A DNA stretch of 64,000 bases from NCBI GenBank assembly GCA_041584755.1, contig JBFHDK010000001.1, forward strand, positions 1 through 64,000, written 5' to 3'. How positions within the stretch are numbered: position 1 is the stretch's first letter; each line of letters begins with the position of its first letter. The translations under genes were made by a program, and so were the position numbers. This document shows positions 24,480-33,778 of this stretch, piece by piece. Origin of the DNA: HB2-32-21 sp003448675. Its GTDB lineage: Bacteria > Pseudomonadota > Gammaproteobacteria > Pseudomonadales > Porticoccaceae. The notes beneath the pieces were generated by a model. That model had not been told where the DNA came from. It made no database searches and saw nothing but the letters and a program-made list of their open reading frames with translations.

Positions 24480-27400
24480 ATGAAGCTGGGTGTTGCCGGG
24501 CGTTTCGCCCAGATTTTTATCCAGTCGGCCCTGACGCCGCTGTTTCTGATTATTTCTGGCGTTGTCGGCGTATTGGCGCTCACCGCCATGCCTCGGGAGG
24601 AAGAGCCCCAGATCACGGTGCCATTCGTTGATGTGCTGGTGGCGGTGCCGGGCATCAAGGCCGAGGACGTGGTTGAGCTGGTGACCAAACCCTTCGAGGA
24701 TATTCTCAAGGGCATCGATAACGTCGCTCATGTTTATTCCATGACCCGCGATGATGGTATTACCGTCACCGTGCGTTTTGACACCGGCCACGACGACGAC
24801 TCCGCCATCGCCCGTGTCAATGATGCCATTGATGCCAACCGCCACCGTATTCCCGCCACTATTCCCGAGCCGCTAGTGATAGGCCGCAGTATCGACGATG
24901 TGGCGGTTATTGTACTCACCCTGTCGCCCAAGCCGGGCAATGAGGGGCGCTGGTCCACGGATATGCTCCACGACCTGGCCGAGGAGCTGAAACACGAGTT
25001 GATCAAGGTCGAGGATGTTGGCCTTACCTATATCGTCGGCGGTCAGCCTCAGCAGATTCGGGTGGAGCCAGACCCGGAGCTGTTGTCCCTGTACGGCATT
25101 ACACTTAACCAACTGGTGGACAAAGTCCGCAATGCCAACCGTTCATTTATTACTGGCAGTCTTCGCCACGCGAATAGGGAGATGCCAGTCATTGCTGGCC
25201 AGACCCTCCAGGGGCGTACTGACGTGGGCCTACTGGTGCTCACCTCCCACGACGGGCGGCCGGTGTATGTGCGTGATGTGGCGAAAGTGGTGGTTGGTCC
25301 CAGCATAGAAGAACACGCCGTCTGGCAGATATTGCCCGAGGACAACGAGGCGGGTGAGCGGGTCTATCACAAACTGCCGGCGGTTAGTCTCGCTGTTGCC
25401 AAGCGCAAGGGCGCCAACGGAGTGCTGATCAGCGAAGGTGTGCGCAAGCGCCTGGAGCTGGTGCGTGAGCGATTGATTCCCGATGAGATTCAGGTGGAGG
25501 TCACTCGGGACTTCGGTGAGACCGCAAAGCAAAAGGCGGATGAGCTGATGTTCCATCTGCTGCTCGCCACTGCCGCCATCGTCGTGATCATGGGCCTGTT
25601 CCTTGGCTGGCGCGAAGGCATTGTGGTTTTAATTGTGATACCCGCCACCATTCTGCTGACCTTTTTTGTTTGCTGGATGCTGGATATCACCCTCAACCGC
25701 CTGACCATGTTTGGTTTGATCTTCGCCATTGCCGTGCTGGCCGATGACGCCATTGTGGTGATCGAAAACATTTCCCGACACTGGAAGATGCTTAATGGTC
25801 GCAGCTGGCGTCAGGCCACCATCGACGCCGTGGCCGAAGTGGGCAACCCTACGATTGTCGCCACATTTACCGTGGTGGCGGCGCTGCTGCCCATGCTCTA
25901 CAGCACTGGTTTTAATGGGCCGTTTATGAAGCCCATCCCCATTTCCGCTTCCGCGGCGATGGTTTTTTCCCTGTTTATGGCAGTAATTGTCGTGCCCTGG
26001 GCCATGCTCAAACTGCGCCACGGTGGCGCGGCCGGTGAAGAAACCGAAAAACAGACTGGTATCACGGATGGACGGGCGGCCATGGGCGGCTGGTTCGGCG
26101 AGACTTACCGCAAGCTGGCCACGCGTTTTCTGATAACACCGGCGCGGGCCAAGCTGGCCTTGTTGGGAGTGATTGTTTTTACCCTACTTACCTTTCTGAT
26201 GCCGTACTACAAGCTGGTGATTTTCAAGATCATGCCCTTTGACGACAAGCAGGACATTCAGGTGCTGTTTGATCTACCCGAAGGGTCAACCCTGGAAGCC
26301 ACGGAGCGCGTGCTCACCGATGCCGCCGCGCTGGTAGCCGATATCCCCGAAATCGAGAACATTCAGCTTTACGCCGGGGTCGCCGGGCCGTTCCATTTTT
26401 ATGGACTGGTGCGCCAGGACTACATGCGCGCGCTGCCCGAGCAGGGAGAGCTGCGCTTGCGCCTGAGCCGCAAATGGGAGCGCGACCGTAAAAGCCACTC
26501 CATCGCCATGGAAGTGCGCAAGCGGTTGAAAGAACTGGAGATGCCCAAGAACACCTCCATCGAGCTGGTTGAGGCGCCGCCAGGGCCGCCCGCGCCTTAT
26601 ATCATCGTTGCCGAAGTGTACGGCCCCGACCCGGAAACCCGGCGTGCTACCGCTCGACAGATTCGTCAGGCTATCGACCAGGTACCCGAGCTTGCTGAAA
26701 GCGATGACTCCTTTGGCGAGCCGCCAATGCGTCTGCGCATCGCCATCGACCAGGAAAACCTTGAGTTTCATCAGGTGGATGAAGGCGTAGTTTACGACAC
26801 CCTGGCCGGCCTGCTCGGCGGCGTTGATTTGGGCTACTCCCATCGGGGCGAGGGCAGGGATCCGGTCCCCGTGGTGCTCAACCTGCCGAAAGAATCTTTG
26901 TTTTTGGGCGAGCGCCTCTTGTCTACGCCTATCGCCACGCTTACCGGCGAGATTCGCGAGCTGGGCGACGTGGTGGAAATCAAACCCGAGCGTGCTTCCC
27001 ACCCTATTTATCGGCGCGATGGCCGTTTTGCCGATCTGGTGACCGCTGGCCTACGGGGTGAGCCCAAGGATGCTCCCGTGTACGCCATGAGCCAGGTAAA
27101 GAAAAACATGGAAGCCATGGAATGGCCGCGAGGCGAAGTGCCACCAATATATTTTTCCGGTCAGCCCGAAGACGAAAGCAAACCTTCCATGCTCTGGATG
27201 GGTGAATGGGATGTTACCAACGAAACCTTTACCGACCTGAGCGTCGCCTTTGGCCTGGCGCTGCTGGGTATTTATATGCTGGTGGTGGGGCAGTTTAGTA
27301 GTTTCAAAACCCCCGTCGTGGTGCTGGTGCCCGTGCCTCTGGGTTTTTCCGGCATTATTATTGGCCACTGGGTTATGGACTCTACGTTCTCCATGCCCTC

Positions 27401-27746
27401 AACCGTGGGCATGATCGCTCTCTCGGGCATCGTCGTGCGCAACTCGATTCTGTTGATCGAGTTTATTCATGCAAAGCGGGAAGAGGGTATGTCCATGCGC
27501 CAGGCCGCTATCGAAGCCGGCGCCATCCGCTCCAAACCCATTGTTCTGACCGCTATCGCCGGTATCGCTGGCGCCGCCTTCATTCTGCCCGACCCTATGT
27601 TTCACGGCATGGCGGTTTCGCTAATGTACGGACTGGCTTCCTCCACCGTATTCACCCTGATTGTGATACCGGCGATTTATGTCTGGTTGCGAGATGATGG
27701 TGTGGAGGTCGAGATGGATTTGCCGCCGAAGCAAGTCGGTAACTGA
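24480..27746 (+). CDS. RND superfamily efflux pump, inner-membrane transporter
   Basis: A 1088-residue RND transporter with the usual layout: one N-terminal membrane helix, a large periplasmic loop to about residue 355, a block of helices, a second loop and a final helix block. The proton-relay acids are D422 and D423 in AVLADDAIVVIEN, matching Asp407/Asp408 of AcrB. The N-terminus has MPREEEPQITVPFV, typical of the AcrB/MexF-like drug and lipid efflux groups. It needs the adaptor encoded directly upstream and an outer-membrane channel from elsewhere. The substrate is unknown; a hydrophobic compound related to the catabolic genes is possible. The stop lies 53 bases from the tRNA-Phe 3' end. 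Confidence 0.92.
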   Translation: MKLGVAGRFAQIFIQSALTPLFLIISGVVGVLALTAMPREEEPQITVPFVDVLVAVPGIKAEDVVELVTKPFEDILKGIDNVAHVYSMTRDDGITVTVRFDTGHDDDSAIARVNDAIDANRHRIPATIPEPLVIGRSIDDVAVIVLTLSPKPGNEGRWSTDMLHDLAEELKHELIKVEDVGLTYIVGGQPQQIRVEPDPELLSLYGITLNQLVDKVRNANRSFITGSLRHANREMPVIAGQTLQGRTDVGLLVLTSHDGRPVYVRDVAKVVVGPSIEEHAVWQILPEDNEAGERVYHKLPAVSLAVAKRKGANGVLISEGVRKRLELVRERLIPDEIQVEVTRDFGETAKQKADELMFHLLLATAAIVVIMGLFLGWREGIVVLIVIPATILLTFFVCWMLDITLNRLTMFGLIFAIAVLADDAIVVIENISRHWKMLNGRSWRQATIDAVAEVGNPTIVATFTVVAALLPMLYSTGFNGPFMKPIPISASAAMVFSLFMAVIVVPWAMLKLRHGGAAGEETEKQTGITDGRAAMGGWFGETYRKLATRFLITPARAKLALLGVIVFTLLTFLMPYYKLVIFKIMPFDDKQDIQVLFDLPEGSTLEATERVLTDAAALVADIPEIENIQLYAGVAGPFHFYGLVRQDYMRALPEQGELRLRLSRKWERDRKSHSIAMEVRKRLKELEMPKNTSIELVEAPPGPPAPYIIVAEVYGPDPETRRATARQIRQAIDQVPELAESDDSFGEPPMRLRIAIDQENLEFHQVDEGVVYDTLAGLLGGVDLGYSHRGEGRDPVPVVLNLPKESLFLGERLLSTPIATLTGEIRELGDVVEIKPERASHPIYRRDGRFADLVTAGLRGEPKDAPVYAMSQVKKNMEAMEWPRGEVPPIYFSGQPEDESKPSMLWMGEWDVTNETFTDLSVAFGLALLGIYMLVVGQFSSFKTPVVVLVPVPLGFSGIIIGHWVMDSTFSMPSTVGMIALSGIVVRNSILLIEFIHAKREEGMSMRQAAIEAGAIRSKPIVLTAIAGIAGAAFILPDPMFHGMAVSLMYGLASSTVFTLIVIPAIYVWLRDDGVEVEMDLPPKQVGN

Positions 27747-27798
27747 CTCAGGGGAAAGAAGGCCGAGAGGGGGAAGGCCGAGCAAATATTTCCGTAAA

Positions 27799-27874
27799 TG
27801 GTGCCCAGGGGCGGAATCGAACCACCGACACGAGGATTTTCAGTCCACTGCTCTACCGACTGAGCTACCTGGGC
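27799..27874 (-). tRNA. tRNA-Phe (anticodon GAA)
   Basis: Read on the minus strand, the 76 bases fold as a standard tRNA: acceptor GCCCAGG pairs with CCTGGGC, the D-arm holds AGCTCAGTCGGTAGAGC, the anticodon loop is CTGAAAA with GAA, and the T-arm has GGTTCGATTCC. The 3' end ACCA is encoded. The promoter at 27889-27917 and the position next to yggX and mutY fit the order known from Pseudomonas. Confidence 0.97.
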
Positions 27875-27888
27875 CGCGAAAGGCGCGT

Positions 27889-27917
27889 ATTAAACCGTTT
27901 GAGAGGTATGCCGTCAA
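27889..27917 (-). promoter_or_regulatory. Sigma-70 promoter of tRNA-Phe
   Basis: On the minus strand TTGACG (27912-27917) and TTTAAT (27889-27894) are 17 bases apart. A GC-rich discriminator (ACGCGCC) follows, as is common at stringently controlled stable-RNA promoters. Confidence 0.65.
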
Positions 27918-27964
27918 GGTGATGTGCCTGACTTTATATGGTGTATACGCCTGCAGGGTGTCAC

Positions 27965-28237
27965 TTAGTCTGTCTCGGGCACAAAACCCTCTGCTTCGTC
28001 GAAGCTTTCACCGGACAGAAAGCGCTTTCGCTGCTCGGCCAGGTAAGTGCGGGCGGTCATGTCCATCATGTTGAGTTGCTTTTCATTGATCAATCGGGTC
28101 TGGTGCTCCAGCCACTCCTGCCAGGCTTTCTTGGACACGCTATTGAAGATATCCTCGCCCTGGGGGCCGGGAAAGGGCGGGGTGTCCAGGCCTTCGAGAT
28201 CCTGCTGGTATTTGCGACAAAAGACGGTGCGACTCAC
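27965..28237 (-). CDS. yggX: Probable Fe(2+)-trafficking protein YggX
   Basis: A 90-residue cytosolic protein of the YggX family, starting MSRTVFCRKYQQDLEGLD with the conserved Cys7. Conserved segments include PGPQGEDIFNSVSKKAWQ and KQLNMMDMTARTYL. The family protects iron-sulfur enzymes from oxidative damage and helps iron delivery. It lies downstream of mutY on the same strand with 92 bases between, the order found in E. coli and Pseudomonas, and MutY itself is an iron-sulfur enzyme. Confidence 0.95.
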   Translation of the reverse strand: MSRTVFCRKYQQDLEGLDTPPFPGPQGEDIFNSVSKKAWQEWLEHQTRLINEKQLNMMDMTARTYLAEQRKRFLSGESFDEAEGFVPETD

Positions 28238-28329
28238 GTTGTTACCTCGTTGCTCAATGCTGTGCAGCGCAGCAGGATATGAATTTGATCTTCCAGATAC
28301 AAGGGCCGGCGTTCAATTAGGCTCGGTTT

Positions 28330-29430
28330 CTAAGCAGGGTCCACGCTCGGCATTGTGCCGGAAGCGATGGTTTGCAGCAGGCGCTGCACGGGTCTTGGCA
28401 TACCCAGTTTCCCCGGCGCTTTTGCGCACACCCACGTAAGGTTGCGCTCGGCAATGGCGCGGTTGTAGCGCGCTCCCGCGGCTTTGATAAAGACGGGCGT
28501 ATAGTCGAGATGATAATGGCTGAAGGTGTGTCGCGCTTGGGGTTCAAAGTGGCAGCGGGCTTCAAATTTCTGCTTCGCTTTTGATCCCGCGTTCTCCGCC
28601 ACGCCAAGGCGTTGGCAGGCATCAATGATTGTGTCTTTATCCTGACATTGGGGAAAGCACCAGAGACTACCCCAGAGGCCCGTGGGTGGACGTTGTTGCA
28701 GTAGCACGCGATTATCGGCATCAAGCAGGATCAGAAAGTAGCAAGTGCGCACGGGTAGGGGCTTTGCCGGCTTGCGTGCCGGGTAGCGATCTACTTCATC
28801 GCATAATCTGGCCCGGCAGTCTGTTTGGAGAGGGCAGGCGGTGCAATCCGGTTTGCCGCGGGTACAGAGCGTTGCGCCGAGATCCATAATGGCCTGGGTG
28901 TAATCGGCGCATCGTTTTTGGGGGGTGTGACTTTCGGCCAGTTGCCAGAGTTGCTTTTGCACGGCGCTGGTGCCGGGCCAGCCTTCAATGGCGTGGTAGC
29001 GTGATAACACGCGTTTGACGTTGCCATCCAGAATGGCCGCGCTTTTGTCAAAGGCGATGGCCAAAATGGCCCCGGCGGTGGAACGGCCGATACCGGGCAG
29101 ACTTTGCAGGGTTTCCAGGTCGTCGGGGAATTGCCCACCATGGTCGTCGGCCACGACCCTTGCCGCTCGATGTAGATTGCGGGCGCGGGCATAGTAACCA
29201 AGTCCTGTCCAGCGATGCAGGACTTCATCCTGGGATGCCGCGGCAAGGGCTTCGACAGTGGGGAAGTCCTCGATGAAGCGCTCAAAATAGGGGATGACGG
29301 TTCGCACCTGGGTTTGCTGGAGCATGATCTCCGAGAGCCAGACTCGGTAGGCGGTTATGTCCCGCTGCCATGGCAGGTCGTGGCGGCCATGGCGGTCATA
29401 CCAGTTAAGCAGCCGCGTGGTGAAGCTCAT
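28330..29430 (-). CDS. mutY: A/G-specific adenine glycosylase MutY
   Basis: About 366 residues. MutY removes adenine paired with 8-oxoguanine. Seen are the catalytic Glu in LSEIMLQQTQ, the helix-hairpin-helix LPGIGRSTAGAIL, the catalytic Asp in ILDGNVKRVL and the [4Fe-4S] ligands in the C-x6-C-x2-C-x5-C pattern (CTRGKPDCTACPLQTDC). The C-terminal half is the Nudix-like domain that senses 8-oxoG. The ATG at 29430 starts MSFTTRLLNWYDRHGRHDLP, as family members do; an ATG 27 bases upstream is possible. It is followed by yggX. Confidence 0.95.
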   Translation of the reverse strand: MSFTTRLLNWYDRHGRHDLPWQRDITAYRVWLSEIMLQQTQVRTVIPYFERFIEDFPTVEALAAASQDEVLHRWTGLGYYARARNLHRAARVVADDHGGQFPDDLETLQSLPGIGRSTAGAILAIAFDKSAAILDGNVKRVLSRYHAIEGWPGTSAVQKQLWQLAESHTPQKRCADYTQAIMDLGATLCTRGKPDCTACPLQTDCRARLCDEVDRYPARKPAKPLPVRTCYFLILLDADNRVLLQQRPPTGLWGSLWCFPQCQDKDTIIDACQRLGVAENAGSKAKQKFEARCHFEPQARHTFSHYHLDYTPVFIKAAGARYNRAIAERNLTWVCAKAPGKLGMPRPVQRLLQTIASGTMPSVDPA

Positions 29431-29505
29431 GCCATAGCCTTGCCCGAGGTCGTGCATGCCTGCTGACTGGCGAATTCCGTCACGGAAAGGTCGATTATAA
29501 AAAAG

Positions 29506-31485
29506 CTAGCGATTGAAAAGCCCCTTGAATAACTCGTCCACGGCCTTACCGGCTTCTTCGTTCAGCCCACTTTTTTCGCCGATTTTTTCCAGAATTTTTT
29601 CAGTGGCGAGTTTTTTGACAATATCGCCGTCGGGTCGGCAGCTCGTGGCCCCGGCCCTGGCGAAGGTGTCCTTGCAGCGCAAGGGAATATCACGGTCGCG
29701 CAGTTTTGTGCTTTCGACCACGCAACCGCTTGCGCTGGTGCGGTCGCCATTGAGGCGGGCAGTGGCGAGTACGTTGAATGCTTCGGCCCCGAGGTTGACC
29801 TCGCCGTTGGCAGTGATTTTCAGGTTACCGACGCCGGTGCTGAGGTTGTCGAGAAGGAGGGTGCGACCCTGCATACGAAACTGGCCTTCGGTGGTATTCA
29901 GTTTGGTCCCCTGCGGCCAGTCTGCCCGGCGGGGTATTTTTTCCACAAGGGCCGCCACGTCGCAGTAACTCTTCTCGATATTAATGTTTTTAAGCGCGGG
30001 CTCCACGAGGGTCATGGTGCCCTGGGCGCTTAAGCGGTCAAACAATTGGTCGGCAGTCGCGCCTTCGGATCGGCCGGTTACCTTTGCGCTCAATTTTCCT
30101 TCGATATCGGCGTTGTCGGCAAAGGTGCTGCTGGCTTGCTCCAGGGAAATGTCTGTCAGTTGTGCGTTGAAATTGGCGCTCGGGGTTTTGCTGGTGAGTT
30201 GAGCGAGTTTGATTTTTGCCTGTACCGTGCCGCCGAGGGTATTGGCGGAGAAGTCTTCAATATTGATGGTGGTTCCTTTGCTGATTCCTTTAATGTGAAT
30301 GCCTTTCACGGTCAAACCATCCATTTGCAGGTTGTCCCAGTTGATATTCAGCTTGCTGCTGCCGCCATCAAGGAAGGTCAGTGGCGCGGCCAGGGGAGCG
30401 AAGATAAGTGCAGCGGCCTGTGTTTGCTGTGCCGATGCTTTCGAAGCGTCGTCGCCGGTGTCTACCGTCGTCAGGTAGCGATTCAGATCAATGTGGTTGC
30501 CCTTGACCACGATTGCGAGGCCTTTAGGTGGCTGAAGTTTGAGACCAAGTTGACCACTGATTGTGGTTTGGTCGAGCACAAACACAAGATCCCTGAGTTT
30601 TATCTGTTCTGCGGAGGCGGAAAAGTCCGTCTCCAAACGAAGCCGTTTAAGGGCGTCTTTATCGGGTAGTGGCGGCAGGTCAATATTCAGGTCAGTTAAC
30701 AGTCGCCTCAAGTTGGTTTCTTCCAGTTTTACCGAACCGTTGACCACCGGCTCGCTCAGGATCTGAGTGGCCATCGTGTCCGTGGTGATGCTAAGGCTCG
30801 CGATCGCGAGTTCCACCGAGCTTAGCACCAGCTCCTCACGGTCAAGGTCGAGGCTGAATTCTCCATTGACTGTAACTGGCGCGGCCCTGGCTACCGTGGC
30901 GTCCTGGTAGTCAAAAGTGAGACTGACGGGAAACGTGTCACCGCGCAGGTTGATTCCCCGGCCCTCAAAATTCAAATTGCTAAGTTGTATCTTTTGCGCG
31001 GGTAGATTGATTCGGCTGTTTCTCACGGTGAAGGAGTCAACGGCGATGGCGAAACCCTGGGCGCCGTTCTTCCCCTCGGTGGCCCCGGCGGCGGCCGCTG
31101 GCGCTGCGGCGGCGGTTTTGCCCTGTTGTGGATCGGTGATGGTAATGTCGGCGCCGTCGATGGCCACGGCGTGGACCCTCACCTGACCTTCGAGCAGGGG
31201 CAGCCAGGCCAGGCTGAGGTGGGCATTGTTGAAATGGGTGTCGGGGATGGTCGCATTATCGCTACTGATGTGTGTCTGGCCGATACGCAGGGCGAGATCG
31301 GGGAAAAACTGCCAGCCGAGGTCGCCGCTGATTTCCAGTTTGACGCCCTGTTTGCCGGCCAGCTCCTGAATGCGCGGTTTGTAATCGTTGGGGTCCAGCA
31401 CCAGGGTGATATAGACAAACGCGGCGATCACCAGCAGGATGATAATTGCCACAGTGCCAAGCAGGAACTTTAGAACTTTCTTCAT
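29506..31485 (-). CDS. asmA: AsmA family protein
   Basis: About 659 residues with one N-terminal membrane helix (VLKFLLGTVAIIILLVIAAF) and a large periplasmic part, the layout of AsmA. AsmA-like proteins help phospholipid transport or outer-membrane assembly. The N-terminal LDPNDYKPRIQELAGKQ and GDLGWQFFPDLALRIG are diagnostic; the C-terminal part has the AsmA_2-type VGNLKITANGEVNLGAEAFN. Cysteines near residues 580-640 may form disulfides. The start at 31485 is chosen because the membrane helix begins there; an upstream in-frame extension has no homologous features. It lies directly upstream of mutY (75 bases) and divergent to hisB. Confidence 0.88.
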   Translation of the reverse strand: MKKVLKFLLGTVAIIILLVIAAFVYITLVLDPNDYKPRIQELAGKQGVKLEISGDLGWQFFPDLALRIGQTHISSDNATIPDTHFNNAHLSLAWLPLLEGQVRVHAVAIDGADITITDPQQGKTAAAAPAAAAGATEGKNGAQGFAIAVDSFTVRNSRINLPAQKIQLSNLNFEGRGINLRGDTFPVSLTFDYQDATVARAAPVTVNGEFSLDLDREELVLSSVELAIASLSITTDTMATQILSEPVVNGSVKLEETNLRRLLTDLNIDLPPLPDKDALKRLRLETDFSASAEQIKLRDLVFVLDQTTISGQLGLKLQPPKGLAIVVKGNHIDLNRYLTTVDTGDDASKASAQQTQAAALIFAPLAAPLTFLDGGSSKLNINWDNLQMDGLTVKGIHIKGISKGTTINIEDFSANTLGGTVQAKIKLAQLTSKTPSANFNAQLTDISLEQASSTFADNADIEGKLSAKVTGRSEGATADQLFDRLSAQGTMTLVEPALKNINIEKSYCDVAALVEKIPRRADWPQGTKLNTTEGQFRMQGRTLLLDNLSTGVGNLKITANGEVNLGAEAFNVLATARLNGDRTSASGCVVESTKLRDRDIPLRCKDTFARAGATSCRPDGDIVKKLATEKILEKIGEKSGLNEEAGKAVDELFKGLFNR

Positions 31486-31565
31486 TGACCGCGTATCCCC
31501 CTGTTCCTTTATGAAACTCCTTTGACAGACATCCCTCTCAACTGGCAGGGCGCCCGATGCAACCG

Positions 31566-31571
31566 TATAAT
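31566..31571 (+). promoter_or_regulatory. Possible -10 element of the his operon
   Basis: A perfect TATAAT lies 51 bases before the hisB ATG in the region between asmA and hisB. The hexamer 17 bases upstream (TGGCAG) is a weak -35. Confidence 0.4.
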
Positions 31572-31621
31572 AGCGCACTTTTCCGCGCGGGCTCACGAGG
31601 CCTCGGCTACTGAGTGACACC

Positions 31622-32215
31622 ATGACAACACGCAACGCAACAGTGAGTCGCGATACCCTCGAAACCCAGATTATCGTGACGGTTAACCTTGATGGCAGCG
31701 GTCGCTGTGAGTGTGACACCGGTGTGCCCTTTCTGGAGCACATGCTGGACCAGATCGCCCGTCATGGCCTGGTGGACCTGGAAATCAGCGCCAGGGGAGA
31801 TATTGAAATTGACGACCATCACACGGTGGAGGATATCGGTATCACCTTGGGTCAGGCGGTGGCCAAAGCCCTGGGCGAGAAAAAGGGTATTTACCGCTAT
31901 GGTCACGCCTATGTGCCGTTGGATGAAGCCCTGTCAAGGGTGGTGATTGATTTTTCCGGTCGTCCTGGGTTGGTTACTCAGGTCGAGTTTACCCGCGCCC
32001 GGGTTGGGATGTTTGATGTCGATCTCGTGTTCGAATTCTTCCAGGGCTTTGTCAATCATGCCGGCGCGACCCTGCATATCGATAATCTACGCGGGCAAAA
32101 TACCCATCACCAGGCAGAAACCATATTCAAGGCTTTTGGCCGGGCCTTGCGCATGGCGGTTACGCGGGACGAACGGTTGGGTGATGTCAGTCCGTCTACC
32201 AAGGGCAGCCTGTAA
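31622..32215 (+). CDS. hisB: Imidazoleglycerol-phosphate dehydratase
   Basis: A 197-residue single-function HisB, which dehydrates imidazole glycerol phosphate in histidine synthesis. The metal-binding motifs are DDHHTVEDIGI and the second NTHHQAETIFKAFG, together with FLEHMLDQIARHG. It is the first gene of the hisB-hisH-hisA run on this strand and is divergent to asmA. Confidence 0.97.
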   Translation: MTTRNATVSRDTLETQIIVTVNLDGSGRCECDTGVPFLEHMLDQIARHGLVDLEISARGDIEIDDHHTVEDIGITLGQAVAKALGEKKGIYRYGHAYVPLDEALSRVVIDFSGRPGLVTQVEFTRARVGMFDVDLVFEFFQGFVNHAGATLHIDNLRGQNTHHQAETIFKAFGRALRMAVTRDERLGDVSPSTKGSL

Positions 32216-32311
32216 GCCCGTTTTTAAATCAGCTAGTGTGCGAACCCGGCTGGGCTATGGGTTTTTGGGTAAAGTCGCCCAGATTTAAGCACCACTCCAC
32301 AAGGTATCGAC

Positions 32312-32965
32312 ATGAGTGATTTTCACAATCGCATCGCCGTGCTTGACTACGGTATGGGCAACCTCCATTCGGCCGCCAAGGCGCTGGAGCATGTAGCGCC
32401 CAACGATCACGTGGTGGTGACCTCGGACCCGCTGGAAGTGGATCGCGCCGATCGGGTGGTCTTTCCGGGTGTTGGCGCCATTCGTGATTGTATGCATGAA
32501 GTTCGTCGGCTCGGTTTTGACCAGGCGGTGGCCAAGGCCATTCAGGAAAAGCCGGTGCTGGCTATTTGCGTTGGCATGCAGGCCCTGATGACCCACAGTG
32601 AAGAAAACGAAGGGGTGGATTGCCTGGATTTGGTGGCGGGTGAGGTTCGTTATTTCGGTGCGGATCTACGGGAGGCTTCCGGCGAGCGGCTCAAGGTGCC
32701 GCACATGGGTTGGAATCGCGTTCACCAGCAGGTCGATCATCCGTTGTGGCAGGGCATAACTCAGGATAGCCGGTTTTATTTTGTCCATAGCTACTATGTT
32801 GAAGTGGATGATCCTTCCGTGGTCGCTGGAACCTGCGACTATGGCGGACAATTCACCGCCGCGCTGTGCACCCAAAACCTGTTCGCAGTGCAGTTTCATC
32901 CGGAAAAAAGTCACACTGCGGGTTTACAATTACTACGCAATTTTGCGGCATGGGACGGAAATTAA
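32312..32965 (+). CDS. hisH: Imidazole glycerol phosphate synthase, glutaminase subunit HisH
   Basis: A 217-residue class I glutamine amidotransferase. The nucleophile Cys is in LAICVGMQAL, and the His-Glu pair is in FAVQFHPEKS. HisH makes ammonia for the cyclase HisF, with which it must form a complex. HisF is not encoded in this window. It lies 96 bases after hisB and 36 before hisA. Confidence 0.97.
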   Translation: MSDFHNRIAVLDYGMGNLHSAAKALEHVAPNDHVVVTSDPLEVDRADRVVFPGVGAIRDCMHEVRRLGFDQAVAKAIQEKPVLAICVGMQALMTHSEENEGVDCLDLVAGEVRYFGADLREASGERLKVPHMGWNRVHQQVDHPLWQGITQDSRFYFVHSYYVEVDDPSVVAGTCDYGGQFTAALCTQNLFAVQFHPEKSHTAGLQLLRNFAAWDGN

Positions 32966-33001
32966 TACCTTTGATTAGCAATCAGTTAGAGATTTAACCT
33001 A

Positions 33002-33778
33002 ATGTTAATAATACCTGCGATTGACCTGAAGGATGGCCAGTGTGTACGCCTGCGCCAGGGGCGCATGGAGGATAGCACCGTGTTTTCCGATGACCCGGTG
33101 GCCATGGCCGATCGCTGGGTGGCGGCGGGAGCTCGACGACTGCATCTGGTCGATCTCAATGGCGCCTTTGCCGGTGAGCCGGTCAATGGTGCGGTGGTCA
33201 GAGCGATCGCCGAGCGGCATCCCGGGCTGCCCATTCAAATCGGCGGCGGTATTCGTAGCGCCGACACCATCGCCGCCTATCTGGAAGCCGGCGTAAGCTA
33301 TGTGATTATTGGCACAAAGGCGGTTCAGGAACCGGATTTCGTCACGGAAATGTGCCAGCGCTATCCCGACAATATTATCGTTGGCATCGACGCCAAGGGG
33401 GGGATGGTGGCTACCGACGGCTGGGCCGAGGTGAGCAGTGTCAAGGCCACTGATCTGGCTTGCCGCTTTGCCCGTGACGGAGTCAACGCCATTGTTTATA
33501 CCGATATTGACCGTGATGGCATGATGCAGGGCGTCAACGTGGAGGCAACGGTGGCGATGGCCAGAGCCGCGTCCATTCCGGTGATAGCATCTGGTGGCAT
33601 CACCGATATGGCGGACATCCGCAGGCTGCTGGATGTGGCCGGCGAGGGCATTCTGGGGGCAATCACCGGGCGGGCAATTTACGAAGGTACCCTGGATGTG
33701 GCCGAAGCTCAGCGTGTTTGTGACCAGGCCCTTGTGGATCAGGGCCTGGGTTCTGGGTCTAATCCAGACCTTTTATGA
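33002..33778 (+). CDS. hisA: Phosphoribosylformimino-5-aminoimidazole carboxamide ribotide isomerase
   Basis: A 258-residue TIM-barrel isomerase. MLIIPAIDLKDGQCVRLRQG carries the catalytic Asp of strand 1, YTDIDRDGMMQGVN the second Asp, and two phosphate-binding GG segments are seen (IGGGIRS and ASGGITD). The C-terminus is about 10 residues longer than usual and ends with GSGSNPDLL inside the 20-base overlap with the convergent AMACR-like gene. The expected hisF does not follow, which suggests a rearrangement at this end. Confidence 0.96.
   Translation: MLIIPAIDLKDGQCVRLRQGRMEDSTVFSDDPVAMADRWVAAGARRLHLVDLNGAFAGEPVNGAVVRAIAERHPGLPIQIGGGIRSADTIAAYLEAGVSYVIIGTKAVQEPDFVTEMCQRYPDNIIVGIDAKGGMVATDGWAEVSSVKATDLACRFARDGVNAIVYTDIDRDGMMQGVNVEATVAMARAASIPVIASGGITDMADIRRLLDVAGEGILGAITGRAIYEGTLDVAEAQRVCDQALVDQGLGSGSNPDLL

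Noticed and set aside
31486..31743. In-frame N-terminal extension of AsmA
   Set aside because: It lies in the region between asmA and hisB, overlaps the start of hisB, and precedes the membrane helix that AsmA normally begins with.
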